A stretch of 64,000 bases of DNA from Mimachlamys varia (lineage: Eukaryota; Mollusca; Bivalvia; Pectinida; Pectinidae). The stretch spans positions 4,253,501 through 4,317,500 of the forward strand of contig OX392530.1 of NCBI GenBank assembly GCA_947623455.1. The letters are read 5' to 3'. The notes beneath the pieces were generated by a model. That model was not told the DNA's origin and ran no database searches. It saw only the letters and a program-made list of their open reading frames with translations. A program made the position numbers and the translations under genes. The stretch's first letter is position 1, and every line of letters begins with the position of its first letter. Below are positions 14,901 to 26,900 of this stretch, piece after piece.

Positions 14901-17900
14901 AACACTTAGTTGACCTAATAAACTATTAGAGGAAGCGTCTCATGCTAATCTTTTGATAAAAGGTACAAGTTTTTATTGTAATGGGAACAGAAGTCTGCAA
15001 ACTTACCCTATAGTCGCAAATGACGCTGAGAGATTACAATACAATGTATTATCATATAAATGTACTCGCATAAAAGTTTAAGCAAGGCTTAAAACAGTGA
15101 TGACCTTAACCTTTGCTACTATGACCTTGAAGTTTAGTCAGCTGAAACTTTGTTCAGTTCTGTCAAACTTTGCCTCATAATGTCAGTTAGGAAAAGTAAA
15201 ATTTGAATTGACCTTTTCAAATGACCTATATAATTACCCTTGGTCAATTAACACTTTCCTTGATTTTAACCAACTTAGTCTTTGCTTCATAATGCCAGTG
15301 TATTTACCCTAATGACTAGGAACACATCTGGCGAGGGGTAGGTTATGCTAAGGTCTATGTATTTACCCTAATCACTAGGAACACATCTGGTGAAGGGTAG
15401 GTAATGCTGAAGATACAGGCTCTGCTCATAGTAGACACATCCTGGAGAGGGTTATGACCACGAACCATCTGCTTTAAGGAATCTGGGTTAAGGTCAAAGT
15501 AAAAGTTCTCCGATATCTGAAATAAATATTTCTCAAAGATCAAGTTTAAGAATACACCTAATCATGATTACTGAAAATTTGTCTAGGATATTTATTAGGT
15601 CAAGACTATTTATTAAGTAAAAAACTTCCTGACCCCGGGACTCCAAAATAAATCACTTCTATCCGTAATTTCTTGCCCATTACTTCTATGTAAATTATGA
15701 ATTAACTATACCTAAACAAAACCTGGAGTCTCAGGATAAGATTTTACTAGAATAGCATTCACAAATTCAAGAGAACACTCAGTTATTTTCATTGGTCATG
15801 AGACACCTATTTTTCCGGAGTTTAATTCATTTAGAAACATGTTTTCCAAGTGTTTATTAAATATTGAATTTACCTTCTTTCTTTCCTTTGCATCATACAG
15901 GGCCATAGTTGCAAACAGTGGCTCAAACTCCAACTCCAGTCTGAATTTATAAAGATAAAAAAGTTACTTAATATTTCACCCTTGCACATCAAAAGTATGG
16001 CATACCTTCAACAAATGTAAGAAATCAATTGGGAACAGAGTCAACGCTAACGTCGCTTGAATAAATGGGTTCTTCACCTTCCGCCTGGATACTCGGGGGG
16101 TATGCAGGGGATTGAATAGGTAGGATAAACTATGATCAAGAAGAGACACTGTCAACAGGCAGAACGTAGGTTCTTTTAGTTTTTATTAGGTAGTTTGTCA
16201 GTACTTGACCAGCTACCTAATAAAAACTAGAAGATCCTGCCTCCTGCCTGTTGAGATTATCTCTTCTTGTTCAAAATGTAAGAAATGTAACAAATATGGA
16301 GGGAATGCCACAACTCATGATCACCTTGTTACAACCCAGGGAAATACCAGGGGATACAAATGTACTGGACTGTCATTATTCTTATTTTAATTGTTAAGTG
16401 TTATATTAAAACAAATAATGATGTTTTGGTCATGATAATGATCAAATATAATAACTGTAATCAAATGCGATTGATCTTGTTTTTATATACAGAACTAAAG
16501 CCTCTTTACAGTGACAAAAGAATTTGTTTTCCCTGTCACATCACCTTATGAATTTGGTCCTGAAGCTGTTCTATCTGCAACTTACTTGTCACACCCTACT
16601 TATAATTACTTGCCACACCCTACTGACTTGCCACATCCTACTAACTTGTCACGCCGTAATTACTTGTCACACCCTGCTTACTTGTCATGCCCTACTTACT
16701 TGTCACACCTTACTGACTTGTCACGCCCTACTGACTTGTCACACCCTACTGACTTGTCACGTCCTACTGACTTGTCACGTCCTACTGACTTGTCACGCCC
16801 TACTGACTTGTCACGCCCTACTGACTTGTCACACCCTACTGACTTGTCACGCCCTACTTACTTGTCACGTCCTACTGACTTGTCACGTCCTACTGACTTG
16901 TCACGCCCTACTGACTTGTCACGTCCTACTGACTTGTCACGCCCTACTTACTTGTCACACCCTACTGACTTGTCACACCCTACTGACTTGTCACACTCTA
17001 CTTACTTGTCACACTCTACTTACTTGTCACACCCTACTGACTTGTCACACCCTACTGACTTGTCACGCCCTACTGACTTGTCACACCCTACTGACTTGTC
17101 ACACCCTACTGACTTGTCACGCCCTACTGACTTGTCACGCCCTACTTACTTGTCACGCCCTACTGACTTGTCACACCCTTCTGACTTGTCACACCCTACT
17201 GACTTGTCACACCCTACTTACTTGTCACATTCTACTTACTTGTCACGCCCTACTGACTTGTCACACCCTACTGACTTGTCACACCCTACTGACTTGTCAC
17301 ACCCTACTGACTTGTCACACCCTACTGACTTGTCACACCCTACTGACTTGTCACACCCTACTGACTTGTCACGCCCTACTTACTTGTCACGCCCTACTGA
17401 CTTGTCACACCCTACTGACTTGTCACACCCTACTGACTTGTCACACCCTACTTACTTGTCACATTCTACTTACTTGTCACACCCTACTGACTTGTCACAC
17501 CCTACTGACTTGTCACACCCTACTGACTTGTCACACCCTACTGACTTGTCACACCTTACTGACTTGTCACACCCTCCTGACTTGTCACACCCTACTGACT
17601 TGTCACACCCTACTGACTTGTCACGCCCTACTGTCTTGTCACACCCTGCTTACTTGTCACGCCCTACTGACTTGTCACACCCTACTGACTTGTCACGCCC
17701 TACTGACTTGTCACGCCCTACTGACTTGTCACGCCCTACTGACTTGTCACGCCCTACTGACTTGTCCAACCCTACTGACTTGTCACGCCCTACTGACTTG
17801 TCACGCCCTACTGACTTGTCACGCCCTACTGACTTGTCACGCCCTACTGACTTGTCACGCCCTACTGACTTGTCACACCCTACTGACTTGGCACCCTACT

Positions 17901-20900
17901 GACTTGTCACACCCTACTGTCTTGTCACACCCTGCTTACTTGTCACGCCCTACTGACTTGTCACACCCTACTGACTTGTCACGCCCTACTGACTTGTCAC
18001 GCCCTACTGACTTGTCACGCCCTACTGACTTGTCACGCCCTACTGACTTGTCCAACCCTACTGACTTGTCACGCCCTACTGACTTGTCACGCCCTACTGA
18101 CTTGTCACGCCCTACTGACTTGTCACGCCCTACTGACTTGTCACGCCCTACTGACTTGTCACGCCCTACTGACTTGTCACGCCCTACTGACTTGTCACAC
18201 CCTACTGACTTGTCACGCCCTACTGACTTGTCACGCCCTACTGACTTGTCACGCCCTACTGACTTGTCACACCCTACTGACTTGTCACGCCCTACTGACT
18301 TGTCACTGCTTACTTACTTGAGGTTGATACACTTGACTAAAATTCTATGGCCGAAATGTTCCTGTGGTATTTGTGCCGGGGCTCTGCGCTCTATTAAGTC
18401 TTCCTGTAACAGATTTACAGAGCTGATTTAGACATGCACAGCAGCTAGGACATATAACATTGTACTCAAAGATTGATAAGGTTACATGCAATCACACACA
18501 TGTATACATAGACTGATGTCACTTACAACAACTATAGCACACAACACTACACTCAAAGATTCTGCAAATTTCATCAATTTTTTTTGTCTTCCTGATCACA
18601 TGCAAGTTGTGCAAGTGTAAACTAAACACAAATTTTATAAAATAAAAAAAACATCTCCATGTACTGAAAAACCCTTTCTGTACATTTTGTCAACCAGCAG
18701 AATCCTAGACAGAAAATTTTACTGTTCTCGAGTAAATTTCTTCTGATGAAAAAAATTACTAAATCTATCTTTCAACTCCTCTCCAGGTATAGTACTTCAA
18801 ATTTCCTCAAGAATGGGTGTAAGTCACAATGAAACTGGATATAAAATAAAACCACACATCTGTATCAACAATTGGAGTTACAAGTGAACAACATTAAATG
18901 AAAAAAGAATTTAGCATAAAAAAAAACATTGATACGAATCACAATAAATCACAACACTAAAAAGTGTCTTGTTCAATATCTGGATCAGTAGACAGTACTC
19001 CATCCTCGATATCCAGGGGTTACAGTCACCCATGCTGATCTCTACACCCCTGGAATAAGTCATGGCAAAACCGAAGGTGCGAAGATAGTACTTTGATTGG
19101 ACTTGCATAAAAAATCCTGACCAATCGCTAGGCTGGTAGCTATTTTGGAAGACTACAATTTTAAAAGGAGCTGCAACCCTGTCCTTTTTTAACATTATGT
19201 GACAATGAGATTTTTTTTTTGATATACATCAAAGGGTTAAACTAGTCTTCTTGCATAATTCAACAACGTCATTAATCAGAGCTTTCAGTTTTGCTATGAC
19301 ATACACCAGGAATGTAGATAGCGTAGGTGAGCATAACTCTGGATATCGAGGTTGACAGCTGCCGTGTATTCCTGTCACTGGGCAGTATAACACTAAAACC
19401 AGCCACATACAATACTGACCAACACTGATCCACTATATCACACAAGGCAGGTCCCTATGGAATAGTACAAACCAAAAATACCTCCTCCTGCATCTGATAT
19501 AAACTAAAAAGGGAGTCCTGTCGATTTTCCTGCCTCTGTTCAGCATTCTTTTGGTCAATCTCTTCATAGCTGACCCGGTCAAACAGGTTTGGAAGAAGAC
19601 TGTCGGCTTGAGACTGTTTCAGGTCAAATATACTGCTGGCCCAGCTCCCTCGTGGTGTATCATTCATATGGATCGACTGACGTTTGTTGGAATTCTCCTT
19701 TATGAAAACATTCACAAAACTCCTAAATAAAATTAGCATCATTCAATAACATTACCTATAAAATGTCTGTGTTATTAGCACATTCTAAGGTCCATATAAA
19801 CATAAACTCATAGCAATTAAATCTATAATTGTTAAAAATTTCAAAAAAAAATTTTAAAAAAAAAGGAAATAATATAGACACATTCATGACCTCATATATG
19901 TAAGGATAGGCAGACAGTATATCAATTTTTTTTATATCAGTGGGGTTGCCAAGAGTTTTGCCATATATGAAAACCCCTCAGGTGGAATTTCTATTTCTAA
20001 CACTATTGAGCAGTCTTTAAAACATGTAAAGTTAGTACCATGAAAGATTTTAATTTCATCACATCTCTGTTGTTGCATCGCAATATGGGAATTCTTCAAG
20101 TTACATCATTGTGACATCATGTCATGTGAAATGAGGTGTATTACTTGTAAGATAGAAATTTCATGGACTCCTCTCTTATCCTGGGCAGCTCTATCTTAAT
20201 TACACACAAGGAAATGAGAGAAAGAGTCATCCTGCATGATCTTCTGGACTCCGGATCCTTTCTTACCTTGGGCAGCTCTATCTTACACACAAGGAAATGA
20301 GAGAAAGACTCACCCTGCATTATCTCCTGGTTTTGTATCTTACCGTGGGGAGCTCTATCTTACACACAAGGAAATGAGAGAAAGACTCACCCTGCATTAT
20401 CTCCTGGTTTTGTATCTTACCATGGGCAGCTCTATCGTATACACAAGGAAATGAGAGAAAGACTCACCCTGCATTATCTCCTGGTTTTGTATCTTACCGT
20501 GGGGAGCTCTATCTTACACACAAGGAAATGAGAGAAAGAGTCATCCTGCATGATCTGCTGTCAGATTACCTTGTCTTGGTCTGTCATGGTTTCCTCAGCA
20601 TCCACCTCATACTCCTGTACCACCAAGTCATTGTGGTCGTTTAGCTTCTCCTTATTACATACACTGGAGCTGTACCGCTGGTACCTGTTACACAGTCAAT
20701 CATAGTTCATTATACACACTGGAGCTGTACCGCTGGTACCTGTTTCACAATCAATCATAGTTCATTATACACACTGGAGCTGTACCGCTGGTACCTGTTT
20801 CACGATCAATCATAGTTCATTACACACACTGGAGCTGTACCGCTGGTACCTGTTTCACAATCAATCATAGTTCATTATACACACTGGAGCTGTACCGCTG

Positions 20901-23900
20901 GTACCTGTTTCACAATCAATCATAGTTCATTACACACACTGGAGCTATACCGCTGGTACCTGTTTCACAATCAATCATAGTTCATTATACACACTGGAGC
21001 TGTACCGCTGGTACCTGTTACACAGTCAATCATAGTTCATTATACACACTGGAGCTGTACCGCTGGTACCTGTTACACAGTCAATCATAGTTCATTATAC
21101 ACACTGGAGCTGTACCGCTGGTACCTGTTACGCAGTCAATCATAGTTCATTACACACACTGGAGCTGTACCGCTGGTACCTGTTACACAGTCAATCATAG
21201 TTCATTACACACACTGGAGCTGTACCGCTGGTACCTGTTACACAGTCAATCATAGTTCATTACACACACTGGAGCTGTACCACTGGTACCTGTTACACAG
21301 TCAATCATAGTTCATTACACAAACTGGAGCTGTACCACTGGTACCTGTTACACAGTCAATCATAGTTCATTACACACACTGGAGCTGTACCGCTGGTACC
21401 TGTTACACAGTCAATCATAGTTCATTACACACACTGGAGCTGTACCGCTGGTACCTGTTACACAGTCAATCATAGTTCATTACACACACTGGAGCTGTAC
21501 CGCTGGTACCTGTTACACAGTCAATCATAGTTCATTATACATACTGGAGCTGTACCGCTGGTACCTGTTTCACAGTCAATCATAGTTCATTACACACACT
21601 GGAGCTGTACCGCTGGTACCTGTTACACAGTCAATCATAGTTCATTACACACACTGGAGCTGTACCGCTGGTACCTGTTACACAGTCAATCATAGTTCAT
21701 TACACACACTGGAGCTGTACCGCTGGTACCTGATACACAGTCAATTATAGTTCATTATACACACTGGAGCTGTACCGCTGGTACCTGTTACGCAGTCAAT
21801 CATAGTTCATTACACACACTGGAGCCGTACCGCTGGTACCTGTTACACAGTCAATCATAGTTCATTACACACACTGGAGCCGTACCGCTGGTACCTGTTA
21901 CACAGTCAATCATAGTTCATTATACACACTGGAGCTGTACCGCTGGTACCTGTTACACAGTCAATCATAGTTCATTACACACACTGGAGCTGTACCGCTG
22001 GTACCTGTTACACAGTCAATCATAGTTCATTATACACACTGGAGCTGTACCGCTGGTACCTGTTACACAGTCAATCATAGTTCATTACACACACTGGAGC
22101 TGTACCGCTGGTACCTGTTACACAGTCAATCATAGTTCATTACACACACTGGAGCTGTACCGCTGGTACCTGTTACACAGTCAATCATAGTTCATTACAC
22201 AAACTGGAGCTGTACCGCTGGTACCTGTTACACAGTCAATCATAGTTCATTACACACACTGGAGCTGTACCGCTGGTACCTGTTACACAGTCAATCATAG
22301 TTCATTACACACACTGGAGCTGTACCGCTGGTACCTGTTACACAGTCAATCATAGTTCATTACACACACTGGAGCTGTACCGCTGGTACCTGTTACACAG
22401 TCAATCATAGTTCATTACACACACTGGAGCTGTACCGCTGGTACCTGTTACACAGTCAATCATAGTTCATTACACAAACTGGAGCTGTACCACTGGTACC
22501 TGTTACACAGTCAATCATAGTTCATTACACACACTGGAGCTGTACCGCTGGTACCTGTTACACAGTCAATCATAGTTCATTACACACACTGGAGCTGTAC
22601 CGCTGGTACCTGTTACACAGTCAGTCATAGTTCATTATACACACTGGAGCTGTACCGCTGGTACCTGTTACACAGTCAATCATAGTTCATTACACACACT
22701 GGAGCTGTACCGCTGGTACCCGTTACACAGTCAATCATAGTTCATTACACACACTGGAGCCGTACCGCTGGTACCTGATACACGGTCAATCATAGTTCAT
22801 TATACACACTGGAGCTGTACCGCTGGTACCTGTTACACAGTCAATCATAGTTCATTACACACACTGGAGCTGTACCACTGGTACCTGTTACACAGTCAAT
22901 CATAGTTCATTACACACACTGGAGCTGTACCGCTGGTACCTGTTACACAGTCAATCATAGTTCATTACACACACTGGAGCTGTACCTCTGGTACCTGTTA
23001 CACAGTCAATCATAGTTCATTACACACACTGGAGCTGTACCACTGGTACCTGTTACACAGTCAATCATAGTTCATTACATCTCTAGCATTACAAAATTTT
23101 TTTTTTTTTAAATAGATGACATGATCAAAAATATATGACATCACCTGCATGTTACTGTGGTATAATATAATATGATTACAGAGGTATAATACATGATTAC
23201 ATATACCTGTGTGTTACAGTAGTATATAGAGGCTATTCAATGGTTCCCCGTTAAATATCAGATATATTTCACGAGTATGGCAGATATTTTTTCATAATTT
23301 CACGACTGCGAAATTCCCAAAAGTCTGATTTCATTTTAAATATTTGCGGTTAAAATATAGTAAAAAATACAAAAAAATTATTAATGAAATCCATTAGATA
23401 TATCTATTAATATTTACCTGTGTGTTACAGAGATATAATACATGATTACATTTACCTATGTGTTACAGAAGTCTAATACATGATTACATATACCTGTGTG
23501 TTACAGAGGTATAACACATGATTACATATACCTGTGTGTTACAGAGGTATAACACATGATTACATATACCTGTGTGTTACAGAGGTATAACACATGATTA
23601 CATATACCTGTGTGTTACAGAGGTATAACACATGATTACATATACCTGTGTGTTACAGAGGTATAACACATGATTACATATACCTGTGTGTTACAGAGGT
23701 ATAATATATGAATACATTTACCTGTGTGTTACAGAGGTATAATATATGATTACATTTACCTGACACAGGTGTGTTATGGTGGTATAATATATAATTATAT
23801 TTACCTGCGTGTTACGGTGGTATAATCAGCCGTGTATCTCCTTGCACAGTCAAAGACATGAGCGTCTGCATCAGCCCTGTCAATCAGAAGATGACAATCT

Positions 23901-26900
23901 CGATATAGGACAATCACGATATTTATACAAGTCGAGGTACCTGGTATATATCTTGAACCTTGGTCAAGAAGTCAAATACAGTCAAACCTCTTTATCTCGA
24001 ACTTGTGTATTAAACTGGAAAACCTTACTTAAGTCAGTATTTTGTTGGTCCCAGCCGGTCATGTATCAATATACCAGATTTTCCCTGGTATTCTGACTTC
24101 TAAATTGACAAAGGACTCTCAAAAATGATACAAGTTTTACTCTATATGATGTGTGATTTGGGTCCAAGAACTCTATAAATTGATAAAATTACAGGGTCCC
24201 ACAGAAAACCCTGAATAAGGACCATGATGCATAATTATGTGATAGTGGTTATGAATGTAGAAGAAGCATTTGTGCAATGAATAGGCCTAGGCCTACAGTC
24301 CCAAAAACTTAATAGTAAATTATGAAAACTTAAAGAGTTAATAGGTCACCAAAATAACTAATTCTTCTTGCAAAATAATTACACAATTATCATGACACCA
24401 GCTTGAGAACTATAAAACACCACTACATTATACATTCTGTCATTTTTGTTTGGTTCACTTTTTTTCTATGTACTTAAATTTAATTATTGCAAAAAAAATC
24501 AACATGTTTGCAAGGATAATTCTGGCTTTTAAAACATATGGGAGAATTTGAGGGATTTTATGGGATTAGTAAAATTTCTATGAGATTTTTCTGCATAAAG
24601 TAATACAATTTTGATTTTTCAAGTAATACAATTTTGATTTTTGAATGAGATTTTCAGGAAAAATATGGGTAAAAATCTCCAAATCTTGCCCCAAAGTGAT
24701 CCCTGTGTTTGGACTCTTTCCATTGACAGAATCAGGATGTTGAAGCAGCAAAGTGTTGGATCCAAAACCTTATTACTCATTACAATTAACAAACAATTTT
24801 AATACCCTGTCTCTGGTACAATGGGGTTGACTGTTCGGCATCTTTTCGGTAATGGGTGGACATCAATGTCATCTTCAGGATATAAAATCAAGTCTTTAAA
24901 AGGATCTCTTTCAACAGTACACTGGTTCTGTATAACAAAATCTTCAAAGTCCGGTGGGTCAACAACATCACTGAGTGGAACCTACAAAGAATTTCAACAA
25001 CTAATGTACTGTTTATAAATAGTCTGCACACCTTCAAATCAAATCACAACACGTGCCTGTACTAGCCTAAACATGGAGTTAAATGATTTTTTTTTAAATT
25101 AGTATTGATTTACTTTCATACAACACAAAATAATGTCTTGAATATACCGGGTAGTCTTTTTGCATTAATTTAATGTGGGATAATTTTAAATAGGCCAAAG
25201 GCCCCCAACACTACTACTATTGATAAAATTATATCTTATAACATTGTTAAAACAAGCTTTACATTGCTTCAAGGAAAAGTACAGGACTGGTAATATAAAG
25301 AAGTATGCATACTGCATCCTACATTTTATGTATTTTCAATTAATTTTCAAATTACAATAGGGTTTTTTCTTCACTCAATCGGCCAAAATAATTTTTTATG
25401 CATTTAAAACACTTAACTACTGCATACATTATAAGTACATGTACACCTTAAATATCTAATGTTATTTCCAGGTTTGGGTTGCATCTCTAGATGCCGATCT
25501 GCTCTCACAAGGTCCACATTTTTCATTTCAAAATTCAATCACAAGGAATTCACCTGACACATATATATATACAGATTAGTGATTCTTTATTGTTCATTGA
25601 CAAAATACTTTTTTTTACTCTCAGACCATTTTATTTGTAAGTAGAACATAGCAGTGACAGACATGGGCAAGAAGATGGACCATAATAATGCCATGTCAAT
25701 ATAATACAAAAATGTAATTAAGTTGTACTTATTGTTATATCTTATTATTACCGTTTTCTTGGTTAGAGTTTTGCTCAATGTGACATAATGCATGGTAGAT
25801 GGGTTTCAATGAAGAAATGGCTACCAGTGCTTGCTGTGACTGAATGAGGAAATACAGGTACCTAATTAGATATATGTAATAGGTCGTGGGGAGAAGCCTG
25901 ACAAACGTCTGCACTTACCGTGAGGTTGAGACCACTGACACTCCTTGCAAGGTCTGATGGTGCATAAAGTATCGTGGAGGAGACCTGCTTCCTGACCTCT
26001 GCTGCACCTTGTCTATTAAATAATTATAAACACTTCATTAAAATCCTGACTACAGTGAATCAACTAATAATTCTATATAATTGCTAGTGATATAAGATGA
26101 ACAGTAACTAAATATCAACTGATAACTTAATGACATCAATTAATATTTATAAAGATGTCAAACTGCGCTCCCTTAATAGGCGGGAGACTTAATAAAGCTT
26201 CCATATTCTGATCAATCTTCATCTCCCTTGAAATTTCACCATTCCAGTCCAAACGAACACAAATTCAAAATACAATTGTACATATGTCCAATGGTCAAAT
26301 GATTTGCTAGTTACAGTAGGATGTGAATTATAATTATAGCAGGCTGTCTGAATTGGAGTGATGTGTATTATAATTATAGCAGCTGGCTGTCTGAATTGGA
26401 GTTATTTTTATATGTAGAGTTTCTAACATGAGAAAGAGAAAATGTAGTGGCCAGAATGCAGTTCAAACCACACAGGACTTTCTGAACTAGTTGAATATTC
26501 TGCTGAGCTACCAGCTAGGTCATCAATGATTAAACTCAATCATACTACATACAGATGCATGAAAAAGGAAAAATAAATTTACTTATAATTATAAAGATTC
26601 ACGAACTGTGTTATTATGCACGTAGAGACTTTCTTCCTCAAATGTGGAAGGTGAAAGATCTCCTTCATTGGACATTTTAAAGGTTGACATTTAAACATAA
26701 TATGACTGTGTGGCGACTAGTGATACCAACTAAAGAATGATAATAAATATAATTCTAAATATGCACAAATATTCAACCATTGCTTTTATATTTAAACTAA
26801 GATTCTTAAAATTTCTTAGTAAGAAATTATTTTTAAAAAAAGCATTCATGACAATTTGACGCCATTTAACACAAACAGGACATCTAATGTTTTGAAATAT

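Noticed and set aside
16511..18431. Open frames of 463 and 635 codons on the plus strand
   Set aside because: They are the 18-bp minisatellite (a multiple of three with no stop) read in two frames. There is no non-repetitive protein, and the region is an intron of the DOCK gene on the other strand.
18911..19195. 94-codon minus-strand frame between DOCK exons 7 and 6
   Set aside because: No match to the DOCK family; exon 6 joins exon 7 in phase without it.
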